DNA from: Streptomyces rhizoryzae
Lineage (GTDB): Bacteria > Actinomycetota > Actinomycetes > Streptomycetales > Streptomycetaceae
Reading direction: 5' to 3'
NCBI RefSeq assembly: GCF_023155275.1
Contig: NZ_JALMUV010000009.1
Span: forward strand, 62,001 to 126,000
Length of the DNA: 64,000 nucleotides
Part shown: in pieces, positions 54,314-62,491 of the stretch
Numbering within the stretch: the stretch's first letter is position 1
Layout of the letters: every line of letters starts with the position of its first letter
The notes under the pieces: model-generated
What the model saw: only the letters and a program-made list of their open reading frames with translations
Database searches by the model: none
What the model was told of the DNA's origin: nothing
Position numbers and translations under genes: made by a program

Positions 54314-54442
54314 TCAGTGCGCGGGGCAACACAGACGGTCGAAAGCGTGCGCCTGCCGGGACGGCCAGAACGGCTCGAGGTCGCTGCGACCCGTCGCGGT
54401 GTCGGTAAGGCTGGCCATGGCCCTATTGAACCAGACAGCCAT
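54314..54442 (-). CDS. short ORF upstream of the winged-helix regulator (42 aa)
   Basis: A 42-residue reading frame (MAVWFNRAMASLTDTATG... ending FDRLCCPAH) with ATG at 54442 and a GAAAG ribosome site 8 bases upstream. A second Met at residue 9 could be the start. The Trp, Cys-Cys and His residues and composition differ from random GC-rich shadow frames, so I think it is real. It might be a leader peptide for the regulator or an independent small protein. Confidence 0.45.
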   Translation of the reverse strand: MAVWFNRAMASLTDTATGRSDLEPFWPSRQAHAFDRLCCPAH

Positions 54443-54452
54443 AGATCTGTCT
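54433..54452. promoter_or_regulatory. palindrome over the start of the short ORF
   Basis: AGACAG (54433-54438), 8 bases, CTGTCT (54447-54452), spanning the ATG at 54442. It could be an operator or a hairpin hiding the ribosome site. Confidence 0.4.
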
Positions 54453-54539
54453 TTCACACCGCCCCCGCTGTGACGCGATCCCGCCGCGCCCCGCCCCCAC
54501 TCACCGGCGCACCGCCCACGGCCGCCGTTCGACTGCCCG

Positions 54540-55514
54540 TCACCGCACCGGAGTTGCCGTCCGGACCGGTGGCGCGCCGTTCCGTCCCGTGGCCGGAAAT
54601 CGCCCCCGTATGCCGTTCCGAGCCGCCCCCGCGGCCACTCCGAGGACCAGCGCCGCCAGATGCCCGGCGTCGGTGAACGTCCGCCCGCGCCGGACCACCG
54701 GCGCCACGCCCAGCCCCACCAGCCCGCCGACGACCGCCACCCGCACCCCCGGACGCCGCACCGCCATCCCGAGCGCCCCGAGCACCGCGCAGAACCCGTA
54801 ACTCGCCCCGACATCCAGCGCGTGCGCCGTCCCGTCAGGAGCACCGGCACCGCCCACGGATATGCGGTGCGCGGTGGGCCCGGCGGGCGCCGGACGTCCC
54901 CCCGCCCCCGCACGCCTCCCGTCGACCGCTCGCCCCTCGCCTTCCGGACGTATCCCGCCCACCGGCCGCGCCCCGGACACCACACCCACCGCCCCGGACG
55001 CCGCCCCCACGGCCCCGGCGCGCCCCGCCCCCACCCCCAACGGCCAAGCCTCCAGAGCCCGCCAGGCCCGCCGGGCCCGCAGCAGCCGCTCCTCCCGGCG
55101 CGGCGCCTCCTCGCGCCGCGACCGCCGCGCCCCGTCCCCGCGCCACCGCGCCCGCGCCCGGAGGCCCGCGTACACCAGCAGGCTGGCGCCCACGTGCCCG
55201 GCCGCGAACACCGCCGCGGTGCGTGCCGTCCCCCACCGCACCTCGGCCGTCGCCAGGGCCGCCAGCAGCGCGGCGGCATACGCGGCCGGCAGCGGCTCCT
55301 CCACGAAGGCCGCGCTGGTGGCCAGCGTGCCCCACCGGCCGGCGCCGAGATTGGCCGCATTGGTGGAGTGCGTCCGCAGCAGCTCCGTACGCCGCGGCGC
55401 CGGCAGCCGGGCGGTGGCGTACGCGCCGGCCTGTAGCGCCGCCACGTACAGCGGCGCCGCCCACGGCAGCGCCCCGCGCCGCCCGCCGCCGTTCCGCACC
55501 CTGATCGCAACCAT
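54540..55514 (-). CDS. rhomboid-like membrane protein (324 aa)
   Basis: An integral membrane protein with about six helices. The region AAVFAAGHVGASLLVYAGL replaces the usual rhomboid GxSG with GHVGAS, and DVGASYGFCAVLGALGMAV near residue 230 would be the second catalytic region; so proteolytic activity is uncertain. A long Arg/Gly-rich cytoplasmic insertion (about residues 125-215) splits the helices. Start MVAIRVRNGGG at 55514 fits the hydrophobic onset. A family of this name occurs across streptomycetes. Confidence 0.7.
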   Translation of the reverse strand: MVAIRVRNGGGRRGALPWAAPLYVAALQAGAYATARLPAPRRTELLRTHSTNAANLGAGRWGTLATSAAFVEEPLPAAYAAALLAALATAEVRWGTARTAAVFAAGHVGASLLVYAGLRARARWRGDGARRSRREEAPRREERLLRARRAWRALEAWPLGVGAGRAGAVGAASGAVGVVSGARPVGGIRPEGEGRAVDGRRAGAGGRPAPAGPTAHRISVGGAGAPDGTAHALDVGASYGFCAVLGALGMAVRRPGVRVAVVGGLVGLGVAPVVRRGRTFTDAGHLAALVLGVAAGAARNGIRGRFPATGRNGAPPVRTATPVR

Positions 55515-55594
55515 GGCTCCAGCGTGCCACCCGCCACTGACAACCACCCCCGTCCGCCCCGCCCCTGGCCGCATCCCGGGCTCCGCCGGCGGAC

Positions 55595-55633
55595 ACGGAA
55601 AGGGGCCGGACCCGCCGGTCCGGCCCCTTCCGT
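55595..55633. terminator. bidirectional terminator after glnII
   Basis: A 17-bp stem with one bulged base (ACGGAAAGGGGCCGGACC with GGTCCGGCCCCTTCCGT) and 4-base loop, ending 24 bases past the glnII stop at 55657. The minus-strand orientation ends with the A/T-poor CGT, so it relies on stem strength. Confidence 0.75.
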
Positions 55634-55656
55634 ACGGGCTGACGAAGCCCCGCGCG

Positions 55657-56679
55657 TCACACCTGCGCGCGCCGCTCCAGCTCCGTGCAGCAGGTGTCCA
55701 CGATCAGCCGGGTGACCACGTACGGGTCGACGTTGGCGTTCGGCCGCCGGTCCTCGATGTAGCCCTTCTTGTCCACCTCGACCTGCCAGGGGATGCGCAC
55801 CGAGGCGCCGCGGTCGGACGCCCCGTACGAGTAGTGGTTCCACGGCGCGGTCTCGTGCGCGCCGGTCAGCCGCTCCTCGATGCCGCTGCCGTACTGGCGG
55901 ACGTGCTCCAGCGGCTTGTCGCCCTCGCCCAGCGCCTCGCAGGCGGTGATGATCGCGTCATAGCCCTCGCGCATCGCGCGGGTGGAGAAGTTGGTGTGCG
56001 CGCCCGCGCCGTTCCAGTCGCCGCGGGCCGGCTTGGCGTCCAGGGAGGCGGTGACGCCGTACTCCTCGGCCGTACGGTGCAGCAGCCAGCGCGCCACCCA
56101 CATGTGGTCGGAGACCACCAGCGGCGCCAGCGCGCCCACCTGGAACTCCCACTGGCCCGGCATCACCTCGGCGTTGATGCCGGAGAGCCCCAGACCGGCC
56201 GCCAGGCAGCGGTCGAGGTGCTTCTCGACGATCTGCCGGCCGAAGATCTCGCCGGCGCCGACCCCGCAGTAGTAGCCGCCCTGCGGGGCCGGGAAGCCGC
56301 CGCCCTCGGGGAAGCCCAGGGGGCGGTCGCCCTTGAGGAAGGTGTACTCCTGCTCGATGCCGAAGATCGGCTCCTGCGCGGCGAACCGTTCCGCCACCGG
56401 GCGCAGCAGGGCACGGGTGTTGGAGGAGTGCGGCGTGAGGTCGGTGTGCAGCACCTCGCACAGCACCAGCAGGTGGTCACCGCCCCGGATCGGGTCCGGG
56501 CAGCTGAACACCGGGTCGAGTACGAGGTCCGAGGCGTGGCCCTCGGCCTGGTTGGTGCTGGACCCGTCGAACCCCCAGCGCGGCAGCGAGCTCGCGTCGG
56601 CCAAGATCTTGGTCTTGGAGCGGAGCTTGGCGGTCGGCTGGGTGCCGTCGATCCAGATGTACTCGGCCTTGATGGTCAC
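55657..56679 (-). CDS. glnII: glutamine synthetase type II (340 aa)
   Basis: Eukaryote-type glutamine synthetase: makes glutamine from glutamate, ammonia and ATP. Opening IKAEYIWIDGTQPTAKLRSKTK, WGFDGSSTNQAEG, FGIEQEYTF, GVGAGEIFGRQIVEKH, GINAEVMPGQWEFQVG and NGAGAHTNFSTRAMR are all family hallmarks with intact metal and ATP ligands. Length is typical. GTG at 56679 follows AGAGGA. The upstream region carries a full GlnR box (56747-56784), so expression is expected under nitrogen limitation. It is not subject to GlnE adenylylation. Confidence 0.96.
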   Translation of the reverse strand: MTIKAEYIWIDGTQPTAKLRSKTKILADASSLPRWGFDGSSTNQAEGHASDLVLDPVFSCPDPIRGGDHLLVLCEVLHTDLTPHSSNTRALLRPVAERFAAQEPIFGIEQEYTFLKGDRPLGFPEGGGFPAPQGGYYCGVGAGEIFGRQIVEKHLDRCLAAGLGLSGINAEVMPGQWEFQVGALAPLVVSDHMWVARWLLHRTAEEYGVTASLDAKPARGDWNGAGAHTNFSTRAMREGYDAIITACEALGEGDKPLEHVRQYGSGIEERLTGAHETAPWNHYSYGASDRGASVRIPWQVEVDKKGYIEDRRPNANVDPYVVTRLIVDTCCTELERRAQV

Positions 56680-56746
56680 GGGGTCCTCTTATACGGGTCG
56701 GTGCGGGTACGCGTGCGGGCGTACCGGAGCACTCTCGCAAGGGGCC

Positions 56747-56784
56747 GTTTCCCGTCCGTTGCCCTTATGTGAACCGCAGGTTAC
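56747..56784 (-). promoter_or_regulatory. GlnR binding box upstream of glnII
   Basis: On the minus strand four 5-mers stand at exact 6-base intervals: GTAAC (56784-56780), TTCAC (56773-56769), GCAAC (56762-56758) and GAAAC (56751-56747). This is the a1-b1-a2-b2 layout of the streptomycete GlnR consensus (gTnAC-n6-GaAAC repeated), with one weak b1. It lies 68-105 bases before the start codon. The remaining gap to the ligase start at 57028 shows no further gene or motif. Confidence 0.85.
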
Positions 56785-57027
56785 CCAGTCGGACATCCTC
56801 TGATTCCTCGACTTTTCCCCGCAAACCCCCCAGCAATCCTTGGCCACCCGGGGACCTCCAGGCTTTCGGATCCGACGCCGCCACCCCTCCCCTCATGCCT
56901 CCACCGCCATGACCACATGGCGCATTTGGTCGTGGATGCCCCACCCCACCGCCGCCTAACGTCACCCCTGCCGACCGGCCCCACCCCCCACCCCGCGCCC
57001 CTTCGCCCTCTCCCTCCAGGAGCACCC

Positions 57028-58599
57028 ATGCCCGCCCACCCCCCGTTCGCCAGCTACGTCGAGACCCTCCTCGCCGCCCTCGCCCGCGACCCCGGCCGCA
57101 CCGCCGTCACCACCGCCGACGGCGAGGACGTGACCGCCGGCGCCCTGCACGACACCGTCCACCGCATGGCCGCCGTCCTCGGCACCCGCGGCATCGGCCG
57201 CGGCCGGACCGTCTCCCTCCTCAGCCGCAACCGCCCCGAGGTCCTCGCCGCCCGCTACGCCGCCAACCTCCTGGGCGCGCGGGTCGTCCTGCTCTACGAC
57301 GGGATGGCCGCCGAGACGCTGGCCACGGTGGCCGAGAGCGCCGACACCGCCCTCCTGGTGGCCGACCCCGACCTCCACACCACCGCCCGCGCCCTCCTGG
57401 ACGGCTTCACCGGCCCCCGCCCCGAGGTCATGACCCTGGGCCCGCTCCCGGCGGGCGCCGCACCCCTGGGCGCCGACCTCGCGGCCGCCTCCGCCGCCCT
57501 CCCCGATACGCCCACCGTCGCCGGCGCCGCCCGCCCGGAGGACGACTGGTGCATCCGCCACACCGGCGGAACGACCGGTGTCCCCAAGGGAGTCCGGATG
57601 ACCCACGGCTCCTTCGCCGCGCTGCTCGCGCACGCCACCCTGGAGGCCGCCGGGGACCCGCCCCGCTTCCTGGCCTGCACCTCGCTGGCCCACCTGGCGG
57701 GCATCATGGCCGACCTCACCCTCGTGGCCGGCGGCAGCGTCGTCCTCCACCGGGGCTTCGACCCCACCGCCGTCCTGGCCACCGTGGCCCGCGAACGCAT
57801 CACCCACCTCTGGCTGCTGCCGCCCCTCCTCTACCGCCTCCTGGACGACCCGGCCCTCCCCACCACCGACCTCACCTCCCTCACCCGCATCACCTACGGC
57901 GGCTGCACCGCCTCCGCGCCCCGGATGCGGCAGGCCGCCGAGGCGTTCGGACCGGTCCTCTACGGCTGGTACGGCCAGTCGGAGGCGATGTCCATCACGG
58001 AGGCCGGCCCCGCCGACCACGCCGACATCCCCACCGACGGCCCGATGACCGTGGGCCGCCCGCTGCCCGGGGTCACCCTGGCCATCCGCGACCCCGAAGG
58101 CCGCGACCTGCCCCCGGGGGAGCCCGGCGAGGTCCATGTCCGCTCCGCCGGTGCCATGCGCGGCTACTGGAAGCGCCCGGACCTGACCGCCGAGGTCCTC
58201 CGCGACGGCTGGGTGCGCACCGGCGACGTCGGCTACCTGGACGGCGACGGCCGCCTCTACCTCGTCGACCGCCTCAAGGACGTCATCATCGTCGTCGGCG
58301 GCCACGTCCACCCGGCCGAACTGGAGGACCTCCTCCACGCCCACCCGTCCATCGCCCACGCCGCCGTCTACGGCGTGCGCACCCCGGACGAGACCGAAGA
58401 GGTCCACCTCGCCCTCGTCCCCGCCCCCGGCCACGCGGCCGACGACCTCACCCTCCCCGCCCTCCGCTCCCACATCACCCGCCACAAGGGCGCCCTCTAC
58501 GCCCCCGCCGCCGTCCACCTCCTCGACGCCATCCCCCTCACCCCCGTCGGCAAACCCGACAAAAACCACCTCCGCACCCTCGCCGCCCCCACCCCCTGA
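57028..58599 (+). CDS. AMP-forming acyl-CoA synthetase/ligase family protein (523 aa)
   Basis: Adenylate-forming enzyme: activates a carboxylic acid with ATP. Core motifs A3 HTGGTTGVPKGV (about residue 180), A5 GWYGQSEAMS (Ser for the usual Thr), A7 RTGDVGYLDGDGRLYLVDRLKD and A10 PLTPVGKPDKNHLR with the catalytic Lys. Resembles the acid-CoA ligases seen beside natural-product genes. A small conserved protein follows after about 125 bp. AGGAG precedes ATG 57028. The acid substrate cannot be inferred. Confidence 0.9.
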   Translation: MPAHPPFASYVETLLAALARDPGRTAVTTADGEDVTAGALHDTVHRMAAVLGTRGIGRGRTVSLLSRNRPEVLAARYAANLLGARVVLLYDGMAAETLATVAESADTALLVADPDLHTTARALLDGFTGPRPEVMTLGPLPAGAAPLGADLAAASAALPDTPTVAGAARPEDDWCIRHTGGTTGVPKGVRMTHGSFAALLAHATLEAAGDPPRFLACTSLAHLAGIMADLTLVAGGSVVLHRGFDPTAVLATVARERITHLWLLPPLLYRLLDDPALPTTDLTSLTRITYGGCTASAPRMRQAAEAFGPVLYGWYGQSEAMSITEAGPADHADIPTDGPMTVGRPLPGVTLAIRDPEGRDLPPGEPGEVHVRSAGAMRGYWKRPDLTAEVLRDGWVRTGDVGYLDGDGRLYLVDRLKDVIIVVGGHVHPAELEDLLHAHPSIAHAAVYGVRTPDETEEVHLALVPAPGHAADDLTLPALRSHITRHKGALYAPAAVHLLDAIPLTPVGKPDKNHLRTLAAPTP

Positions 58600-58723
58600 A
58601 CAGCCCGCCCACGGCGGCCCTCACCCCCCTCAAATCCCGTCCCACCAGGGGCTTTTGTCAGTCCCCACCGGTAAAATGGGAAGCACCAAGTGAGGGTTCA
58701 CCAAGCTCCAGGAGGTCCGCCGG

Positions 58724-58996
58724 ATGGCCGTTGCCACACCCTTGACCACACCCCTCCCGGCCCACCCGCTCCCCAAGAAACCGCTCCCCGCCGGCTGGCC
58801 CCGCGAGCGGTACGAATCCCACCACCGCCGCCTCAAGGCCATGCGCCTGGCCATCGCCCTCCTCGACACCGGCACCTACCGCCCCGAGCACGCCACCAAC
58901 ACCAAGATCCGCACCACCGCCCACGCCATAGGCGTCCACCCCCCGTCCGACACCACCTGCCGCCTGGTCCGCGCCCTGATCTACGACAACTGCTGA
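58724..58996 (+). CDS. small conserved hypothetical protein (90 aa)
   Basis: A Pro-rich, then basic N-terminus (LPKKPLPAGWPRERYESHHRRLKAMRLAIALLD) followed by a predicted helix-turn region (TNTKIRTTAHAIGVHPPSDTTCRLVRALIYDNC) that could be a small helix-turn-helix. I recall similar streptomycete proteins but no function. AGGAGG precedes ATG 58724 by 8 bases. No transmembrane segment. Same strand as the ligase, so possibly co-transcribed. Confidence 0.65.
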   Translation: MAVATPLTTPLPAHPLPKKPLPAGWPRERYESHHRRLKAMRLAIALLDTGTYRPEHATNTKIRTTAHAIGVHPPSDTTCRLVRALIYDNC

Positions 58997-59157
58997 ACGC
59001 CGCCGCGAAGTTCGCCTGCCGGCCGGTTCGGACATCAACGCCCGGGCCGGCCGGCGCGCCGCGCCTCCCCGGGGCCGCCGCCGCAGAGGGAAAGGCCGGA
59101 GCGGCCGGCCCGCTCCTCAACAGCGCCGCCGCCCCCGGAGGTTGCCCCGGAGACGGC

Positions 59158-59189
59158 GAAGGCTCCCACTGGCCAGGGTGGGGGCCTTC
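59158..59189. terminator. bidirectional hairpin between the small gene and the PASTA-type gene
   Basis: GAAGGC-T-CCCAC (59158-59169) pairs with GTGGG-G-GCCTTC (59178-59189), 8-base loop; one G-T pair. Lies 52 bases past the minus-strand stop at 59241. Confidence 0.65.
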
Positions 59190-59240
59190 GTGCACTTCAT
59201 GCACAGCGTGCGGCTCGGCTCCGCGTCGCGGAAGGTGCCC

Positions 59241-60305
59241 TCAACGACGCCAACGCGGCTGGTCAGGTCCCTTGCAGGTGTACAGGACCCCCTTCCTGCT
59301 GACCCCCGTCGAGCCGGCAGGGGCGCAGAAGGCGCCAGGGGTGACGGTGCCTGAACTGCTGCTGCCACCGGAGCCGGTGGAGCCTCCGGACGACGAGAAG
59401 TCGGAGTCGGAGCCTTCCGCGTCGTCACCGCCCGTGCCGGGCGGCGGCGTGGGGTCAGGGCGCAGTTCGGTGGAGGGGGACGTCGGGCACGCGGTGCCGG
59501 GCGCGACCACCGTGAGCCGGGCCGTGGTGGTCTTCGGGGACGTGATCTCCTTGCCCTCCGCCGGCCCCTGGAAGCAGACGGTCCAGTCGTCCACCGCGGC
59601 GGGGAGGGTGACGTCGGTGTAGGCGCTGTCCCGCTCGATCATCTCGAAGGCGAGCGGTGTGAGCGCCTCGGACGCCTTCGCGAAGGTCTGGCCGACGACC
59701 TTCGGCATCTTCGGATACGGGATCGGCTCGCCGTCCTTCGCGGGACACGGCCACTCGTTGCGGACCACGCCGAGGTCGAGCGTGGGCATGGCGCCGCTCC
59801 TTTTGGCCGCCAGCGTCTGGAAGCACACCTTCCAGTTGCCGTCGTCCCACTGGCCGGCGTCGTCGTCCGAGGCGTCGTGGGAGATGGTGCGGTACCCGGC
59901 GTCGTACGCGGCTGCCTTGGCCTCCTTGAGGCTCTGGCCCACGAGGCTGGGCGGCTCGCCGGGCGAGGGGCTCGCCGAAGGGCCGGCCGTTGCCGGCGCT
60001 GTCACCGCGGGCTTCGGTGCGGCGTCGGCCTTCGGGGCCTTGGGCGGGTCGGCGAGGAACGGCGTGAGGAACCACAGTCCGGCGAGGACGGTGGCGACGA
60101 TCTTCGTCGTCCGGCTCCACCGGCTGAGCCACGCGAGCGCGATCCCGCCGGGTGGGAACAGGACCAGTGCCGTGATGATGAGCGCCGGGTGCTGCCACCA
60201 TTGCCGGACCGGTGCCGGAGGAGGGGGTGGCGGGTACGGCGGAGGGCCTAACGGCAGCGGCTGCTGGGGGTAGCCGTAGCCGTAGCCGGGCGGCGGCGTC
60301 GACAT
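59241..60305 (-). CDS. PASTA-type membrane protein (354 aa)
   Basis: A Tyr/Pro/Gly-rich N-terminus (PPGYGYGYPQQPLPLGPPPYPPPPPPAP cut: residues 5-35), two hydrophobic helices near 45-95, then two PASTA-like domains (PSLVGQSLKEAKAAAYDAGY and PKVVGQTFAKASEALTPLAF), a Ser/Gly linker and a Cys-containing C-terminus (AFCAPAGSTGVSRKGVLYTC) like the small excalibur-type modules. Probably envelope-associated and exposed outside. Of two adjacent Met codons (60308 and 60305) the second has better spacing to GGGAG. Confidence 0.8.
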   Translation of the reverse strand: MSTPPPGYGYGYPQQPLPLGPPPYPPPPPPAPVRQWWQHPALIITALVLFPPGGIALAWLSRWSRTTKIVATVLAGLWFLTPFLADPPKAPKADAAPKPAVTAPATAGPSASPSPGEPPSLVGQSLKEAKAAAYDAGYRTISHDASDDDAGQWDDGNWKVCFQTLAAKRSGAMPTLDLGVVRNEWPCPAKDGEPIPYPKMPKVVGQTFAKASEALTPLAFEMIERDSAYTDVTLPAAVDDWTVCFQGPAEGKEITSPKTTTARLTVVAPGTACPTSPSTELRPDPTPPPGTGGDDAEGSDSDFSSSGGSTGSGGSSSSGTVTPGAFCAPAGSTGVSRKGVLYTCKGPDQPRWRR

Positions 60306-60638
60306 CATGAACTCCCGTGGGCGACGAGCTGAGCGGCGCTCAACATACACAGGAGCTTCACACTTCGTACGCGCAATCCCTCACATGAGGCGACAACGAA
60401 TCCGAGCACCCCACCGCCGACTCCACCCCGGCACACCCGTGAGGGCCGCCCCCGGATCCGGGGGCGGCCCTCACGGGTCAACCTGTCAGCACCTCGTCGG
60501 AACGGCCCGTCGGCGCACCTGCGGTACGCACCCGATCCCGCCCATTAGAGGCCGAAGTAGAGGTGGACGAACGTCCTGACCTGCGCAGATGCCTCGCCGC
60601 CGGGTGGCTCGGTGCACAACTGGTGCACAAGGGAAGCG
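60306..60638. other. gene-free junction with a 44-bp perfect palindrome
   Basis: No gene is convincing here. ACCCGTGAGGGCCGCCCCCG and its exact complement form an uninterrupted 44-bp palindrome (60435-60478, axis in GGATCC). At 60609-60631 GGTGCACAA occurs twice in direct orientation, 11 bases apart. Composition becomes less GC-rich from here rightward, so this may be the edge of accessory DNA. No tRNA or attachment core was found. Confidence 0.55.
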
Positions 60639-60965
60639 TCAGACGGAATGGCTACGTCCTCTCCGGCTTTGGCGGCGCGCTTTGCGGCGCTTGCTAGTGA
60701 CTCGTTGTCGGCGTACGGTCACTCTGCCGTCGCGGCGGCGGTGCTCCAGGATCGCAACCCACCATGCCAATCGATCGCTGGACTCGTCTGGAATCAGTAG
60801 TCGGAGGGCCCGGAGGCAGAAGTAGCCCAGGCTGGTGAACGCGACGACCAGGCAAGATGCCCACCTAGGCATGCTAGTGCCCACGGCCCGAAGGATCTCG
60901 ATCACGACGTGAGTGCTTTCTGTCGGCAGCGCAGAGGGGCGAGTGGCGTGCGGCTGACTAGGCAC
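60639..60965 (-). CDS. small basic membrane protein, unrecognised (108 aa)
   Basis: GTG at 60965 overlaps the stop of the upstream gene by 8 bases (GTGCCTAG), implying coupled translation. One transmembrane helix (about residues 36-58, ASCLVVAFTSLGYFCLRALRLLI) is followed by a soluble segment with WWVAILEHRR and a strongly basic, Arg-rich C-terminus of 30 residues. I do not recognise the family. The basic tail could bind nucleic acid or lipid head groups. Confidence 0.5.
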   Translation of the reverse strand: MPSQPHATRPSALPTESTHVVIEILRAVGTSMPRWASCLVVAFTSLGYFCLRALRLLIPDESSDRLAWWVAILEHRRRDGRVTVRRQRVTSKRRKARRQSRRGRSHSV

Positions 60966-61821
60966 GTCGCGAGCGAAGGCGGAGCGTAGCGTCTCCGAGA
61001 GTGATGGTGAGCTGGCCGGCTGCCGATACGATCTTGGCCCCGGGAATGCCGATGATCGGATCAGTCATTGCTGCAGCCAGATCATCCGGATGGGGATCTG
61101 CCTCCCATTGCAGCTCCCAGCTGTCGCCGGCCCCGTGGAGCCTTCGGTTCCCGGGGCGGTGGGGGTTGTCGAGCCAACCTGGGCGCTGCAAGGGGTCATA
61201 GAACCAGTTGCCGATTGCCCACCCGCCGTGAGGGTCATTAGCAGTGATGCGGCAGAAGACGCTGGCCAAGAGGCGACGGGCCTCTGCGGTCATGCTGGGC
61301 ACGCGGGCCAGTTGATCCCGTTCGGCAGAAGTGAGCGGAGTGTCGGCGGTGAGGTAGTCGATGTAAGGCTCGTTTCGCGCACCAGCAGGTGTCCCGGACG
61401 GATTGTTCGTAATCACAAGCTGCGCGCCAGTGGGCAAATGCCGCATGACGTAGCTTCCGTAACCGCGGTGTTCCTCAACACGAAGGCCAGGCAGCCCGTT
61501 CCCTCCGTTCGGGCCACGGAGCAGACGACTGGCCACGTTGTGAGGCACATCGGTGATGAGCACCACGCGCTCGAAGCGTGGGGAGACCGTGAGGGTGTAC
61601 GAAGAGAGGACGGAAAGGTGCCACCCCGCCGGACCGTCGTAGTCAACCCCGTGATTGAGATAGCCGAAGGCCAGCAGTGCTCGGAACTCGTGCTGTTCGG
61701 GACGGCAGGCGTCCAGCCCCATGGAGTGGTCGCGCGCAATTCCGGCCTGAGCCGCAGTCAGCTTCTCGCCTGTGTAGAGCGCACGAGTGTAGGCCGCTGC
61801 CTTGCGTCGACTTGCGGGCAT
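60958..61821 (-). CDS. unrecognised protein of accessory type (287 aa)
   Basis: A soluble protein opening MPASRRKAAAYTRALYTGEK with a basic helical start, a middle beta-rich region (WHLSVLSSYTLTVSPRFERVVLITDV) and SYVMRHLPTGAQLVITNNPSG, then DPHGGWAIGNWFYDPLQRPGWLDNPHRPG. Codon use is less GC-biased than in the core genes. I have seen similar openings in streptomycete plasmid and chromosome-end genes but know no function. First of a coupled pair with the 108-residue membrane protein. Confidence 0.65.
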   Translation of the reverse strand: MPASRRKAAAYTRALYTGEKLTAAQAGIARDHSMGLDACRPEQHEFRALLAFGYLNHGVDYDGPAGWHLSVLSSYTLTVSPRFERVVLITDVPHNVASRLLRGPNGGNGLPGLRVEEHRGYGSYVMRHLPTGAQLVITNNPSGTPAGARNEPYIDYLTADTPLTSAERDQLARVPSMTAEARRLLASVFCRITANDPHGGWAIGNWFYDPLQRPGWLDNPHRPGNRRLHGAGDSWELQWEADPHPDDLAAAMTDPIIGIPGAKIVSAAGQLTITLGDATLRLRSRRA

Positions 61822-62130
61822 GCTTCACCTCACCGCTGCCCGGCCAGCGCATCAGGGTCACATACCTAGTGAGACCACACTTAATGGCTACCTCGCGGAG
61901 TGGGTGCTCCACACCCTTGCGCAGCTTCTGTGAGTACCGGGCTCACATACTTCTGCTGGCGTCCGGACCTCCGTCGACCGGTATCTGATCGCACTGTACC
62001 TGACGTCTGTCCGGCTTCGCGGCAAGTTGTTGTAGGCAATGCTCAGCGCGAGAGGCGTTCGCCTCCGCCCAAGTCCGCATGAGGTGGAGAGCAAGTACAG
62101 ATGGGGGTTTGAGGCCCTGGTCAGGTGCGC
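61822..62130. other. intergenic region between divergent accessory genes
   Basis: A 309-bp gap with lower GC. GGTCACATACCTAGTGAGACC (61857-61877 region) contains short inverted GGTC/GACC ends and may hold the promoter of the minus-strand pair. A minus-strand frame spans 61888-62367 but its product has no domain-like pattern, and I do not call it. Confidence 0.4.
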
Positions 62131-62415
62131 ATGCTGCCGTTCATGACTGAATCGCCGAAGGAAGACCTTGAGGCTGTGACACAGGCTGTCACCGATCTGT
62201 ATGAGTCCACTGTCCGGGATGAAGACGCCGGAGCTGCGGCTGCGGCCGCGGCGAACCTCCACTCCGCGAGTGGCTTCCTGCACGCGGACAAGGAGGTGTT
62301 GGATGTCTTCGACCGGGCCATCGAAATCGGCTACGCCGCGGCACTCCGGGATGTCCGTGAGGGGCACTTCGACGAGGGAATCCGGGCATGGCGTCCTGGA
62401 CTCTTCGAGGGCTGA
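62131..62415 (+). CDS. small acidic protein (94 aa)
   Basis: A helical, acidic protein (TESPKEDLEAVTQAVTDLYE, then AGAAAAAAANLHSASGFLHADKEVLDVFDRAIEIGY in pieces) ending WRPGLFEG. Possible starts are GTG 62125, ATG 62131 and ATG 62143; I take 62131 because AGG lies 6-8 bases upstream. No family recognised. A strong hairpin 18 bp after the stop supports a transcribed gene. Confidence 0.5.
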   Translation: MLPFMTESPKEDLEAVTQAVTDLYESTVRDEDAGAAAAAAANLHSASGFLHADKEVLDVFDRAIEIGYAAALRDVREGHFDEGIRAWRPGLFEG

Positions 62416-62432
62416 GGCATCAGCATGCGCCG

Positions 62433-62466
62433 GAGGCCGACGAGGTGCTGGAGCCTCGTCGGCCTC
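62433..62466. terminator. bidirectional hairpin shared by convergent accessory genes
   Basis: GAGGCCGACGAGG (62433-62445) pairs perfectly with CCTCGTCGGCCTC (62454-62466), 8-base loop. It lies 18 bases past the 94-residue gene. Before the IS element arrived it was also only about 25 bases past the stop of the gene at the right edge. Confidence 0.75.
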
Positions 62467-62491
62467 TGCTCCGGGGGCGCCTCAGCGGCTA

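Noticed and set aside
1033..60000. CRISPR arrays
   Set aside because: No series of regularly spaced identical repeats with unique spacers is present; the tandem repeats seen have no spacers.
60480..60600. A tRNA gene or attachment site at the edge of accessory DNA
   Set aside because: No T-loop, acceptor stem or CCA end could be found, and no integrase gene lies in the window.
61888..62367. A 159-codon minus-strand frame
   Set aside because: Its composition is not protein-like, and it lies opposite the more plausible 94-residue gene.
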